Of a DNA stretch of 64,000 nucleotides, positions 20,905 to 36,092 are shown in pieces (the first letter of the stretch is position 1; each line of letters starts with the position of its first letter). The stretch comes from Formicarius rufipectus (lineage: Eukaryota > Chordata > Aves > Passeriformes > Formicariidae), in assembly GCA_013399695.1 (NCBI GenBank), contig VXAU01003166.1, positions 2,719 to 66,718 on the forward strand, written 5' to 3'. The notes beneath the pieces are model-generated. The model had not been told where the DNA came from, did not search any database, and was given only the letters and a program-made list of their open reading frames with translations. The position numbers were made by a program, and so were the translations under genes.

Positions 20905-23900
20905 AGGCTGCATTTGTTGCCAATTCCCTCCCCTGGGTGACAATGAGGTGCTGGACAAAGTGGGTGTAGCGACCCTGGCTTGCCAGAGCTCCTCCTCTCC
21001 AAACAGTGGCATTGCCAAATGGCCAGGGAATAAATACCTGCTGTCCGTCTGGCATTCTGGTATTGTCCGGACAATTTCTTACCGTTTAGGACAAAAAGAA
21101 GGGGCAGTTGCAAAACATTACAAGAGAATTAAATGCAATTGCTAATGCTACCGAGTCAGTCCCAGCTCAGGCCTTTTAAAGGAGGTGATAGGAGGAGGCG
21201 GCCTTATGGCCATGAGCTTCTGAAACCCATCCAAGGTGAAGAGCGAAAGAGGCAGAAAAGAGTTGTTATTATTGTGTCATACTGACATCAGAAAAACAGA
21301 AATGGCTTCTTTTAGCCCAGTAAAGTTAGCAAGTGAAAAGCAAGCAAGAGGAAGGGTTAGGATCTAGAAGGGAGAAGAGTGAGACAGGGCTGTTAATTGA
21401 GGATTGCTTGTTTTTCCAGTACCTTTCTACTCCAGGGGGTCATGTGGCAACACTCAATTGGGGAGGGCGAACGGGTGCTGTTAAACTATAAAGGTGAAAT
21501 GTGAAAAAAAAATAAAATTAAAATTAAAAACATACAGAAAACGTTTCTGGTAAAAACACATAATTTTTTTTCTGGATAAATTAGCATCAGAGCCAAAACA
21601 AGCAGAGATTTTCACCCTGTTTTCTACCAATGGATTTGTTCCCCACAGCAGTGTGGTCTGGACCCCTGTGAAGTCTGTGCTGATTTTGCTTATTCAGATT
21701 AGACAAAACTGCAGTGAAATGGGTTCAACCTCCTTGTACAGACATGCTTAAATTGTCCCAAGAATGCCTTGTATTGATTTGGTAACTCAAACTGTAATCT
21801 GCCTGGAGCTGAAGCAGTGCAAGGTATCCAATTACATTATAAAAGTAAATTATTTCATAATATAAGGGATTTTTTTTGCATTAAAAAAAACCCTATAAAT
21901 ATATACGTGTTTCTTAGTGGGGGTTATTATCTCCCACTGCGTTAGTTAGCAGACTAATAATGTCAACTAATTCTATGAATGTTTTTCCTCCCAATCATTA
22001 TCAATCATCAACACTTCTGTGACAGATGAACCACAAACCTCAGTTTAAAAGACTTAACGTCGTATGGTCTCCTCTTAAGAAAAAAAAGCTGAGTCTCAAA
22101 AGGCCTAATTCTCCATCTTGTCCTACTCTCTTCCTAGATACACAATACTTCTTGCTTTGCCCTGGTATCCATGTGCAGGATTAAAACCACGGGAAGCCTC
22201 CAGATGAGCTGCCCATAAGCCTTACAGAGAGCAAAGAGGAGAAATCAAAAGAGAGCTGTTCCCAGTTAACATTTCCAGATGGTTAGTTTCTACCCAGGAC
22301 AGTGGAAAAACAGTTGTCTCAAGCTGGGAAAAGTCCTTATCACAGGAGTCACACCTCTGTTCATGCAACAAAGGCTGTGGAGATAGTGAATACATCAACC
22401 ATTTCAGGCCACGCTTCAGATACCAAAGGATGATTACATGCTTGGTTCTCCGACAGTTTCCAGTCATCTACTCTAAGCAGACTGACTGTTTAATGGGATT
22501 GCTTGAAACTTAACTTCCTCAAGAAAGGTGTCAGAAGATGTCTGAGGAGGGTTGAGATGGGGGGAGACTAATGCTGGTGAGGTGGCAAGAGTTCAGGATA
22601 TGAAAATCTTTGCAATGTCCTATGGCCTGTGATGGTCCTCATCAGTGCACAAGGAGAAGAGGACAGGAGGTACCCCGTGACCTAAGATATGAACACAGTT
22701 ACATGCTCAAGCCACTCAGGAGAAAACTTCTCCAGGAGAAACAGCAGGACCTCGACTTGGGCCTCAGAGATAGCTGTGTGGGCTACAATTGAGATAAGCA
22801 AGATGTGGTTACCAATCTGCTTGTCCCATCCATGCACCACTGTCCCACTTCCCCCATGTGCCACTCTGCCAGATGCCTCCAAGAAAACACCTGTCTGGTT
22901 CCACATACCTACAACCTTCTAAGAGGTGCTAAAGCCTCAGATCCCTCCTTAAGCATGGCAGGGCAAACTTCCTACCTATATTCCTATCACTAAGAGAGGA
23001 CAAAATGGAGGTGACAGGCTAAATTTCAGCTTATGCTGTCACAGTGGTGCCCCTGAGAAAGCAGGTGCTACCACTGCCTTGCCAAGGGGTTCTGAAGACA
23101 CCTAGAGCCTGTTCCCATGTGGCATCTGTTGTTGGGCAGTTGAGGCACACTGGCATAGAACAACAACCTTGGCATTTCAACACCTCCATGCTGGGGGTGG
23201 GAGAGAACAACCACTTTTCAAAAGTTCTCATTCATTCAGAAGACCAGAATATCTCTAAATGTCCTGAGTAAATACATAATTAAGCAAGAAATTATTGTTA
23301 TATACTCAAGGCTGTTCTGGTCTGGTGGGCAAATCTGCAGTTAGGCAGTTTTCAAAGTGAATTTCTTTTGTGTGGGTGTGCTTGGCAAACAGCAACGGTG
23401 ATAATCAATCTGTTAAATACAAAGCCAGAATACTTTAAATATGCATTTTTCTCTAATGGGCTAAGATTACTTTGAAACTAAACTGGTGTGTAATTGCTTG
23501 AATAAGGATTTATTCTGCAGTCACTGACAAATGTGAACATTTTTATTTCCTGAGCTATCCCATCAACCTCACTTGCAGAGGTGCTATTGTGCTCATGAGT
23601 GCTTTGCAGTAAAAATCTTGGTTGCATATGCACATGATCTGATTTCTCAGTGCTCTGTGTCTCTCCTCTCTGTGAACTCTTTGGTTTCTGAGCACTACAA
23701 CATGACAGTCAGATGTTCAAGTCTGAACTAGTCAACAGAGCTTCCTCTGTAGAAAGTGGGAATTCAGCTCATCTTCCTTCAACACCTAACTTGGGATCAG
23801 GTGAAGCACCCTTGAATACTCTCTCCCCTGAATCCAGGAAGAGCTTAGCATTACTTGCAGGTCTCCTTATTCACCCTTCTAATCAACTAATACCTTAAAA

Positions 23901-26900
23901 TATAATCAGTACAGTGACAAGGAAGCAAATCAGTAGTCAACAAACTTGCCAGGCTGACAATATATGGATCTATCCCGTTTGTTGTCCTAGAGCTGTAATC
24001 TAGAGGAGGAAATGAACTGGCCAATAACAGGACAAAAATTCCACTTCAGCCCCTTTTCTATTTTCCATCCTCAAAAGCTCTGGGATGCCACTGTTGTTCA
24101 GCATCTTCAATATGTAAGGTGAACTAGTTCAAGAAGTATAATTTGTACCTATCTGGCCTTACCTATAGCGGTATCATTACAGCAGATTCTGGGATTTCAA
24201 AGGTAGTCAACAGGGCATGTGGAACACAGTACAGTAATAAGGGGAAAAACATAAACACAAAAAAAAAAAAAACAATTCCTTTTTCTTCAGGTAATTAAAG
24301 ATGCCTTGAGAATGCTAAAGCCTCATGAGGAGCATTTATCCTCAACATGGTCATCTATAACTTAGGCATGGCTGAGTTGATTCCTTCTCCCTCAGCTATG
24401 TTTGACTAGGAAGACAAGGTGTTACCTTGCAGGAAACACAGGTGACTGAGTCACAGTCCCCTGCAGCACAGGATCAGTGCTGCCACAGCCTTGCCAAGGG
24501 CAGAAGGTGGCTGCTATCAGCTGCTGCCCAGCACCCTTCTCCAGAGGATATTTTGACTCCTGCTGTCTAGAAGTTGCAGCTAACAAAAAGCATACAGGAT
24601 CAAATATTATTTCTGACTTTTGGCTTCTATAGAACTAGATGGGGGAAATTTCCCTCCCAGGATAATCTTATGAATAAAGCAGAGCATCAGCATGTAGCTT
24701 CAACATCTTCAAGCTTCATATATGGTTGAGCAAACAGAACATACAATATGCTTTCACCCTTTGTGAGCACAGAAATAAGGTGGACAGACATTCTGACTTC
24801 TCATTTGAAAGCAATAATTCATGCATTGGAAAGGTGACATGTGGAATAAGTGTGAACTAGTGTTCAATCCCACATTCACACAAGTGCAGTACTGACTCCT
24901 GCTGCAGCTCTGGTTGAAACCTCTCTGTTTCCCTCTCTCTGCCTCTGAAGTGGAGAGCCTGCTGCTTCCTTAACTCACAGGAGCTAAGGAAAATGGTATT
25001 GATTTACATGTTGGAAAAACTAAAGGTCTGGTAAAAGGAGAAGAAATACTGATAAAAGGCTCGCAGGTTTCCACTGTTTTCAGAGCACACTTGACTAACT
25101 TAATCAGAAATTAATATTTGTACCTAGACAGCAGCTTTCTCATAGAGTTAAACAATGGTGAAGAGAAAATAGTGGGAATATTTCTGACAGTGCTATTTCT
25201 GCTGCAAAACAGAACCCTGTTCACCTGCCCCCAGTGTTTATATTTCTGTATGTTCCATTCTCCTCAAGTTTTTATTTTATCTGCTTGTGGGTGTTTTCTT
25301 TTCTTTTGGAGCACCATAAATGCTATCAGTTAAAGTATTGACAATCCTTTAAGGATTAATGTACTGCTCCAATGTTTTGACAAGGTAAAGACAAAAATAA
25401 GACATGTTTTGTGATAGAAGTCATACCACACTTGGCATTCCAGCAGCCAAAGGTACATAATAAACATGCCATAATACAGGGTAGTAGGTATTAGGCTCAT
25501 TGCACAAACAGTGCTATACAAATTCAATCTGAGGAATAATGTCAGGTAGGTTTTATTTCTAATAGCTACAGGCAGGATTTGCACATTTGCCCAACTCGTG
25601 CCTTACCCTTACCTAATTTTTTCCTAACTGAGCCTTCATGTGGCTTCAGAACAAAACTATGTGAAATTTAGTAGATTCAGTTGTGCCTACTTCCCTTTGC
25701 TGTGGAAAGCATCCTAAAGCAGACCATAGGGAATATTTTTGAAATGGCAAGGAGATGGAATAAAATTACCAGGTGCGTTATTTTCTCTACACATTTGCTT
25801 TAGCTGAGGCCTCAGGGAGACGAAAAGCCTGTCTGGAAAACAACCTCCTGCTTCTTGTCCCTTAGATTTCTTCTGAGATTATAATTATGAATAAACTGAC
25901 ATTGAAATTTGTGCAATTGTGAGTGTAAATTTCCAAACACTGAATTCCTTGCTCCATCTTCTTTGTTTTATTATAATAGCTGTGCCACATGGGGATTGAG
26001 AAAGTGTGGTCCTATAACATTCTGAACTGGAATATTGAAATTTCATAGTCTGGCTGGCTGGACTTGGGGAACTAGAGATGGAAAAAATGCAGAGAAATTT
26101 GAAGAGAAAGCTGAAATGCAGCTGGAATGACACAGCATCTTCACACTCAGTGACTGGCCTCAGCAGTGCTACAGGCAGGGTTGTCATGGGAACATGTGTA
26201 GGAAATATTTGCCTCATTTTAGCAAGTCCATAACTTCCTTGTACTCTCCTCAGATTATTTTTGGTTTGGGTTGGATTTTTCTTTTTTTTTCTTCATTGGC
26301 AAAAATGCCTGAATGAGCAATATTTGTAAATGTGTTTGGTTGTGTAGTTCTTTTCTGCAGAGAGAGACTAAGTGTGCTAAAGTTTTTCAGCTTAAAAAAT
26401 GAATGACTGGAATGGATAGGAAAGTAAAGTCATGTCTGCAAAATCATGAGGATGGGCATGGAAAAAGGGAATGAATAAGCAATGGTTACTGTTTCTCTTA
26501 GTCTGAGGACCAGAAGGGATATGATGAAATGATGAGGTATCAGGTTTGAAACAAACAAAAGCTACATTTTCATGTAGATTTTTAAAATCATTGTCACAGG
26601 GTACTGTTGAGGCCAAAGATGTAAATTTACTGAAAAACTTGGACTAAACAAATCTCAAAGCCAACACAGACAGGTAACCTGGTGGCTATTCTGTGTTTGA
26701 TGTCTGTCTCAGGAAGTCTGTAACAAATTTATGTATGAAACTGGAAGGACAAATCACAGGACACTAAACAGCATAAACCATGCCCTATTCTTAGGCTTTT
26801 TCCTGAAGGATTGCCTTCTGGTCTTTGGACTAAGTGGACCTTTCATCAGACAAATCAGGGCATTTCCTGTAACAAGAGTAGACACAAAAGAGCCTATGCC

Positions 26901-29900
26901 ATTTCCAGTTCTCTACTCCTTCTCCACAACAAAATGATCTTGTAATGGAATGATCCAGAACATCCCTCCAGACCCATTTAGGCTGGCATTACTCTCTTTG
27001 AACTTGAATTCGTTTGGCCTTGCTTGGAATTTGTGTGACTTTGACATCTTCCTCCTTGCAAACATAGTTGTGCTTAAAAGTGAATCTTCTGTTGTGGCTG
27101 ATTTTCTCTAGCTTTACTATACAATATGCAAGACCTTTGGAAGAGCTCATAGTCGTAGCAATAAAAACAGCAGCCAGAAGGTACAAATGTGGAAGCCTTG
27201 ACTGGTCTTAGATATAGGTGAACTGGTTTTTTAGTAGCAGTCAGTAGTGACAGTTCTCACAGGTCTCACAGTGGTAATGTGAACATTTCACAAAATCAAG
27301 TTTCTTATTTCAGTATTGTAATACATGCATTTAAAATTAGATAGTCATTTTGGAAAAGTCAGATTCTGCAACTTAAAAAAATTTCCCAGCTTCTTGTTGA
27401 GCCCTTTCTTAATTTAAAAGAAACACAAAAAGGGGCTTTTGTTGTTGTTTAATATTGTTTCCTTCAGCACCTTTCCAAAACATAAGAAGAGTGGAATTAC
27501 AGAACAGACTGCTAGGTCATGAATAAAAATTCTTGTGGATTTAGCATCTTTAGTTCTTTGATGACTAGATGATATAATCAACTGGAATCAGATATCAAAC
27601 ATTACCAATGATCTCTGAAGCAGATACACTTTTGCAGATGTCAAAAAGCTTATGCCAAAAAGGGCAAGCTACCCAACAACAGCATTCTCAACTTCCTCTT
27701 GTAAGGATAGCATTAAATCATGAAGGCTGGCACAATATCAATTAGCTATTCATTGTTGCAGTGCCTTGTAAAAATCTCTGATTAACCTTCTGCCAGAGAG
27801 AGCATTCATGTGCAGCTTCATCTTGCCTTATTCTCTTTAATTTTTTAGTTGCCTCATGAACAAGGAGTTTTCTCAGAAATGGATCAAGGCACTTTGAAGT
27901 ACTCTGGCCTTGGCATATTTGCAGTTACCAAAGCAGAACATTGCCAGATGCCTTGAAATCGATAGAATGATAGCCCTTCAAGCAGCTCTTGTTTGCTTCT
28001 CCTCAGGGGAATACTGAACCCAGTCAGCTTCCAAAAAAAAAGCCCGATATGGGTGGGCACAAAGCTTAATATTTTCCTTCTTGAAAAGAAAAAGGTGGAC
28101 TTTCTGATAAAGCCAAGACATCTGCATTCAGCATGACTTAATTTTGCCAACTAATACAGGACTCAGAGGGTTGCCCTCACTGTGTTTTATTATTTTGTAT
28201 TCCACAGATGGGAGTAATGTCTAAAACACACTGGTTATTTTCCAAACACAGCAAAGATTCTGGCCTTTCATCACTGTATATGCAATTTCAAAAGAGACGC
28301 CTAGTTCCCCGTCTGATACTAAGTGAGGTTTATGTTCAACAGATTGTCCAAACTATTGTCTGTAACTAGTTCTGATACATAACATGGCATTGCCTCTCCT
28401 TTACCTTTTAGTGACCCTACAATAGCAATAGCAATAGCTTTGATGATGACTTAAAAAGAAGAAATAGGTAAGCCTGTTTCTCCTTTCTGTCTTCCAGCTC
28501 TTTTCTATGCTGTCCCTTAACATCAGGATATCTTTCTTTCATTTGAATCATAAAGTCTGCAAATTTAACCAGTTCAATGCCTGCAGTGATGGTAATGCTT
28601 TCCTCAAAATTATCCAGATAAGCAGTCAAAAAGCCAGAATAGTCAAATTAATCAAAACATTATCATGCATTTCATGCATTTAAATGAGAAACAAAACTTT
28701 TCCTATGAGCTGGTTATTATTTTGGCCCCTGGGCAAGTGTGACTTCTTTACATTGACTCCTTTATACTGTGACTCCTATATCATTTAAATATGGTTCAAA
28801 TAATGGATTAGGATGAATGTACTTGGATTTTTTTAAAGCTAAGTCAGGGATGATTCAGTAGCTCCATGCTTATAATAGAGATGCCAGTCTCCCTGTACTG
28901 GCAGATGCAGGACAGATCTATCCCTATCCCACTGAGGGCTGGCATTAGACAAATGTATCACTTAAAACTCATATCCAGGTCTGACTTACAGAGTTTAAAC
29001 AGTACAATGACTCTTAGCACAGGAGAAAATGTAGCTACTGTGGCACTTTTGTGGGTCAAATACCGAAAGCCACAGAAGTACCAAAGTTCAGCTGAAGCCA
29101 GTGGGAGTTATGGACCCAATCAAAGTTAAAGTTGTGGATCTGGCACATTTCTTTTAACAGTGATAAATACCATACTGACAACATTTATTTGATTTCAGAT
29201 TAGTGCAGTGGTGTGGCAAGTCAGCACAGACATACAGGATCAGATCTTCAGCTGGGACTTCCCGCTTGGCTGGCTGCTAGGACATGTGTGAGATATGAAG
29301 CATCTGAAAAAACTGCAGAGAGGTGGACACTGCACAACAAGACTATTGCCCACACATCCTGTGTCCTCCTTATAGCTGGAGACATGCTGCTGAACCTATC
29401 TGCACACACACAAGTCTTGAGCCAACACTCAAAGACCTTGAGTTCTTGGCTTCTGGCAATGCTAGTGCCAGGGATGAAATTACAGCACTTTCTGAAATTA
29501 CAGGAGGGTCCTCAAAGTGCTACCTGTAAAGCATGAGTGGAGAATGTGAAGGACTGTGGAGGAGTGTGTGAATGAGAGTGTATGTCTGCTGACCATGGGT
29601 GAAAAATGAGAGGTTTCTCAATGGAAATGGCCACCCTGGGGCTGGCTGCTGGAAGCTCTGACCTGAATTACGCTGCTGAGAGTCTTTAAGGTCAACTGTG
29701 TTATACCTGCACGGGCTTGGGGAGGGGGCATTTGTGAAGCACTGTCACATGCTAATAACATGTTTGTATGTGATCACTGTAGTGAAAGACTTACTGATAG
29801 CAAGTGCCGGTCCTTTATTGCTTGTCTCTTTTGACTGCAGATTGCAGGGAAGGGAAGAAAGGGAGGAGCCACCACAGCAATGGGACCTTGAACTTTTTGC

Positions 29901-31869
29901 TCTCTGTTATCACCTCGGTTTCGATGTTCTGTTTTGGATGAGAAGTAAGACACAAGTCTTTCAGAGTGTTAAAAACATACAAATATCACTATAAACAGCA
30001 CAACAAAGACAGGAACAGTGGATTCTAAAGATGAAGTTTCTCCTCTTCCCCACTGACTGGTATATATGATCCATGTTGCAACTGAAGGGAACAAGCACTT
30101 ACTGGACATCCATGTGCCCAGCAGAACAATGTCCATACAACATGCACTGAAGCTGAATTGTCCCCAGATGAGATTTATACCCTTTATCCCAAGAGACAAA
30201 GGAGCTACCTTCTGGGCACTTGGGACCCACAGCCTCACTCCCAGTGGGAACCTGCAGCTCCTATTGCCTTGAAATGTTGGGATGCAGTAATGCCTGAACT
30301 CTAACCATATAAAATATGCCCCTTTGAGGGAAAATATAGGTACTCTTTTCTTTGTCTGCATGGCAGTGCTAGGTTCTAGGTATTGGCTTGACATCATGAA
30401 GGTTGTTGCAGTGGCAGCACTGTATTCCAGCATGGAGGACATCATCCTGAAAGTCAAGATATCTCTACCCCAGGCCTACAGGAGTCTTCCTTCACCATGG
30501 GCTCACAATATTCAGTCCTCTTCCAGCATCAGTCCCAAGTCTGAAAACTTCCAACTGAACACGAAAATGCTCATGTATTTTCCATCTCTAATTTTAAGTG
30601 TCAGTCAGATAATTGCTGTTTTCATGGAGTGCTGCTGGAAGGAGATAATATATTCACCTGATACACATAGCTATGGTCCAATAAACAATGTTTGCTGCTA
30701 GCATAGCTGTTTTCTGACCTAACATTTAGTTTTAATTGCTCCTGGTTAAACAGATAAAGGGATAATGAAATTCTGATAGAAGACAGGGTTGAGACATAAT
30801 AAATATGTTTAGGGTAAATTTCAGATTATAATTTCATTCCCTTATATGCAGTTATTTGGAAAATATGATAAAGCAGCACATGAAAAGCTGCCTTCTCAAC
30901 CTGCACAGCTGCTGTTAAATGTGTAGGATGGGAAGTTGTCAAAACTGAGATTTGTAACTTTAAAATGATGAGACATTTTCTGACAGCTGCCTTCCTGTGT
31001 TGCTGTCAGGATTTCTCCTGCCCACAAGATGGCAGGAAGAGATCAGCTTGGTCCTGGGACAATTGCAAAGCAGAGCTGCTGAGAGCAGGAATTCTCTGCT
31101 CTACTCCAGCACTCCTGTGTTTGCAATTTGGCTGTATTGTTCTGCAGTGCTATGAAGACATACTGCACCTACAGTGTGTTCCTGAGCTAAAATCTGCAGA
31201 GACAGTCAAATGTGGTAATTGATTGGAACATTTTATCCAGCTAACAGATGTTCTGCAGATCTAAGTAATCGATTATTATTATAAGCTAATAACAATAATA
31301 AATGAGCAAGGCAATTAGAGCTGTTGGTGCAAAAACTTTCAACACAGGAGGCTGCTGCTGAACATTTTAAGGGTGACCTGCATGGATTTTATCCTTCCTT
31401 GTGGCACAGAAAAAAAGACAGGCTGGTTTGCCTGGTTTGACTTGCATCCTAGTAAGAATTTTCCCTTGGTTATGTTTCCAGTGAAAACTGAGCTTTTCCC
31501 ATCTTCTGCCTTTCCTGTAGTGTCCTGTTGTAGGACCATCCAGATGTTTGCATCTAGTAAATTCCCTTTTTGGCAGGGATGCAGGAGCCTATTTATAACC
31601 CTGGCTGCTCCTGCTTCCTCTCTATGTTGCATGATTCAGTTCTGAGGCTACAGCTCTCCAGTCTTTTAGGTGATGTCAGGAAATGTTCCCTAGCCTGGGA
31701 AGGGATACCTGCCCAACCCTTCCAAGCTGTCCAGTGTATCTATAACATGGTTTTCAGCTGCCACCCCTGAAGGACACAGGTATCCTCCAGTATCATGCCT
31801 GGAAACCCTGAGCAGACAAGTCAGTTTTTGCAAAGACTCAGTAATACCACTGGGCTCCAGTTTCAGCCC
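20905..31869. other. Non-coding (NHS intronic or upstream), nothing proven
   Basis: About 11 kb of AT-rich DNA without a recognised exon or repeat family. Short A runs (24259-24272) and a (CAATAG)3 run near 28420 occur. Minus-strand stretches between 27,700 and 28,640 read like short protein pieces and are discussed in the findings. NHS exons 2 and 3 were searched for by their known protein content and not seen. Confidence 0.5.
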
Positions 31870-31948
31870 TTGGGAAGAGGGGCTGGAACTAGACGATCTT
31901 TAAGATCCCTTCCAACTCAAGCCATTCTCTGATTCTATGGTTCTGTGA
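31870..31948 (+). mobile_element. CR1 LINE 3' tail (plus strand)
   Basis: GGCTGGAACTAGACGATCTT followed by TAAGATCCCTTCCAACTC and the ATTCTCTGATTCTATGGTTCTGTG octamer-like tail, the standard CR1 3' end. It is truncated to roughly the last 80 bases. Confidence 0.9.
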
Positions 31949-34900
31949 CTTCTTAGCCTGAATACCTAAGTCCCTGTGGAGACCAGTGCCCCCTGTTCTG
32001 TGTGCTTGTGCCTGAGCACCCTTCTGCTGCTTGGAGTGGATCTTGGAGATGTGCTATATGCATGGAGCCCGAGCGTGTGTGAGCACCTACCTCTGCGCAA
32101 GGCTCGCAGATGCTGCTTGGCGTGGTGGTGCAGCTCCTCCACACAAGGCGGTCTGGTGGAGGGGAGAAAGATGTTTCTTTGCTGATGCCAAGGTGCTCGG
32201 TAATAGACACTCAGTTTGCTCTCCGCATCAAGGTTAGAGACAGCTGTAGGACAAAAACAAAATGCAAGATAAGACTCCTAGATTCTCTTACATCAACCTA
32301 GCTGAAAAGCAAAGGTTCTTGCTTGGAACAGCATTGCCAAGAACAAGCGCTGGGGTTGTTACAGCACCTCCCTTCCCAGCAAATAGTAGTGACCATTATC
32401 TCCTCTGTGTTTCCATATCACATTATGCCATTTAGCATTTAGTCAGTGTCCTTTTGCTAGATTGCAAATGGCTCTGGGGAGGCAAGAAGGTGAAATGATA
32501 CTGTATTGATGTTAAATATATTGACCAAAGGGATACTAATTTTATAGAGAGCAAAATGAAAACACAAAGAAGCTACACAACCTTTCCACAGTGAGATTTT
32601 GAGCAAGTGCAGTGGGAAGAATAGGTCTTCCATTTACCCATTCTCCTGCCAATATGCTCTTTTACTACATCATGTTATGCACAACTAGTTTCTGACACAG
32701 GTTGCTACCTCGCTGCCTTCCAGGGCGTAATGACTGAGATTAACTGCCTGCCCTGCTGAGCTACTCAAATTGCCACCCAGTTATCAAAAGAGGTTCCCTT
32801 AATAGGCAGGGACTTTGGAGGGAGAGGAACACTTCAATTCCTCTAAAGAGAAATCCCAAAAGTCTCCCTCTGAAGGTTATATCAATAAAATCTACTAAAG
32901 GTTTGAGAGAATTTCCTAGGAGTGCTGGGACTCGCAGGAGATGCACCCAACCTCAGCATATGAAGTAGGCAGGTTTCCAAGGACCAAAGCAGGAGTGGAG
33001 GGCCGTGGGAGATGCCAGCACTGTGCCCCAGCCGGTCACAGAGAGCAGGCTCATCCCCAGCCCATGTAATGCAGCAGAGCACATGGCATATCCTCAGGTA
33101 TAGCACTGGGCTTGATCCTTCTACCACAGGCAATACACAAAAAACAGTCTCTCCAGTCATTCTTTCTTCTAAGGCCAATTTGCTGCTGCAAGTGTTTTGC
33201 TCACAGGACAACACAGTGTGACACAGGTGGGCTCCTTCAGGGGAGGAAGGGTGGTGGAGGTACCTCCTGGGGTTCTCTTCCCAGTCAGGAGCCCAAGAGC
33301 CAGCATGCCTCAGGTTGGTCCCCCCACTGGCCACACGCTCCTGTCCTTTGCACATTTCAGGGCTCTCATCTATTTTTTGTGGTTTTGCACTCCCTTGCCC
33401 TTTATTGAGGGGTAGCCAATGCATCAGGTCAGAGAACAGCTCTCTGGTGGAGATGTGTTCTCTTTCTGGTTTTGTTGCTTTCTTTAATGCAAAACAATAT
33501 TCACTGAGCCTGAAGGCATACCAGTGCTTTGTATAGAGAAAGGAACTGGGAAAGTACAGTAGGAGAAGAAGAGGGAGGGAGCAGAATGAAGAGGAGAAAT
33601 CTAAGAACCATGCTGCCTTCTGTGGGATGACAACAGACTGTATGAGTTTCTTTGCTTAGGAAAAAAAACCCCAAAAAACAAAACAGTTCACAAAACTTTG
33701 AAAGTGTCATGATGAAAGTGGTGATGACGGCCCTGCTGAAGCTGAGGTTCTCAGAGCTGCAGCAACACTGAGGGGATCCCAAACTCTGTGTCCAATAGGC
33801 AGCCTTAACCTGCTTCTCAACGGATTTTTGCAGGTGGGGTTTCACTCAGTTTCCAGCACGTTTGCAGCGCTGTTCCACACAACTGGCTATGATGTCAGTG
33901 CAAGCGATGGTACTGGGGGGCAGAAAAAAGTGATTGATAGTGGAGGGGATTTGTAGGATGACGGCAACCTGTTGGTATGTGTTCATCACAAGGATTTACT
34001 AATTAAATTATTGACATTGTAATATCATAATGTTCCCAAATTGCAGACAGAGCTTCTGATGGCTTGTCTGTCTGTCTGTCATCACTGTAGTAGGGGAATA
34101 CCTCATTCACGTGAACTGATTTCATACCTCCTTTACACCTTAAAGGTAATGAAGTGCTATGTATGTTTTACATACAAGAGACTGAGACACCAAGCAACGT
34201 GCCCTGATCCTATTCTGAGCTGCACTGCCTTCTCAGGAATCTCAAGTCAGGACAAAAATTTGCAAGCAATAGTAATGATACCCCGCCCATTCTTTATGTT
34301 GCTGAGGGCATGTGATATTCATGATCTCAAATTGTACCCGGGAGGCTAATGAAATGACAGGCACAAATAGTTTCTTCCTACTCCCAGAAAAATCTGTCTA
34401 GACTGAAGCACCAGTAGTTGTCCGTGACGGATATCAGTGACTGGAAAGTTTTACCTACTTATGAAATGTTCAGACATTTCATCAGACTAGAATAGATTTT
34501 GCTGCAAAATTTAGCTTGTAGAAAGCTCTTTGGCAATTGTGTTTCACATATAAGAGTAGGAGGTGGCTTAGTATACTTTGTGTGAGACTTAAAAATGAAA
34601 TCAAGCTCATACAATTCTGCTACCCATTTACTGCTGTAGACACACATTCATGTTCACAGATAAAATAGCATGACCTCTTACCAACCCAACAAGTCTCCCT
34701 GAGCCAACAAACCTGGCAGAGCTGCGCATAGTGCTGTCCCAGGAGAAAAATAAAGTACAAATACATTGCTTATCTTCAAATAAGAAGCTTACAGTATCCT
34801 ATGCTATGGCCTCAGCCAGTACCCATCTGTATCTTCTTGCCTTTCTCTGCAGGAACTCTGATTCTCAGTATTAGGGAATATGCCCCCCTGACATCAAGAA

Positions 34901-35999
34901 AATAGAAATACTGCACAATACTGACCGAACTGAACAATCCTTTAAAATACTCAAAAGCTGTAGCACATTTTTCTAGGAGGTCCAGAATAGAAACTAAAAG
35001 TGCTGGCAAAAAAAAGCCACAAGGGGATGAATGTTCTCAGCCTGCAGTGGGGAACAAGCTCAGGGAGGGAGAAGCACTGGGTAGGGTAGAGGACAATGCT
35101 GGCCCAAGGACAAATAAGTATAAACCCACAATGAATGCAATTAGGCTGGATGTTTGAGAAACAGCATCCCAACCTCAGAGCAGCAAAACTCTGAAAAACA
35201 CTCCTGGAAAGGGGAGAGAAGGAAAAAGCTAACCAGTGAGTGAGATCCTGCCAAAAGAGGTACCTGTTTCCATCTCAGTCCTTGCACATTGTCCTTTGCA
35301 CATGTCCTTCCATGTTGTTTGCAAATTGCCTGTGCTTCTGCAATGACATTTCATCTGGCCTTCGCTGTGTGCCCTGGGAGCTGGGCACCATTGCTGGGAG
35401 CTGAAGCCAGAGGATGCAACCACAGGAGTGGACTGTTCAGGACCACTGAACATCTAATTTTCTGCACAGGGTTGAATCTCTTACTTCCAAAAAATGAGAA
35501 AAGCCAACCCAGTGGCAGGGTAATTCAGCAGACAAAGACCACTAGGCTGAGACTTCGAAGAAATATGCAGTCAAAGTTTCACCATATGCTTCTGCTAAGA
35601 ACTGGTGTTAAATATTAACACTCCCTATGCCTCTGTTCTGTGAAATGAGGATAAGGTATCTCTTTCAGCCAGCACTTCCTCTACTTGGTGTTTTACACTG
35701 CAAGCTGTGTTTGCAGTGCTGAGTCTGCATGTGGCTGTAGCCCCTCAGCATCATCGTAACCTGCATAATAAATAAAGCAATACAGAAACTGTAAAGCCAC
35801 AGACAGTCTTTACACCATTAACAGCTGGACACCACAGTGAATGAGAAAAAAGGCCAAAACAGATATAGGAAATGCTACATTTCAGGCATCAGATATAGAC
35901 TGTTAATATATTTTTAGTGTGTGCTTTGATCAATTTAAGCTATACAAGTGAATCATATAAATTATCATTTCATTTCATTCCTGAGTTAAACTAATTTTT

Positions 36000-36092
36000 T
36001 TTTGTGTGTGTGTGTGTTTTTGGTTTTTTTTGTGGTTTTGTTTTGGTTTGGTTTGGGTTTTTTTGTTTGTTTGTTTGTTTTGTTTTGTTTTT
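36000..36092. repeat. GT and GTTT low-complexity tract
   Basis: A (TG)n run at about 36004-36018 passes into T/G-rich GTTT, GGTTT and GTTTT units. Simple sequence. Confidence 0.9.

Noticed and set aside
32882..33424. 180-codon minus-strand open frame
   Set aside because: Cys/His/Pro-rich without pattern, with overlapping open frames on the other strand; no family recognised.
34063..34081. CTGT tetranucleotide run
   Set aside because: Only about four units; ordinary simple sequence.
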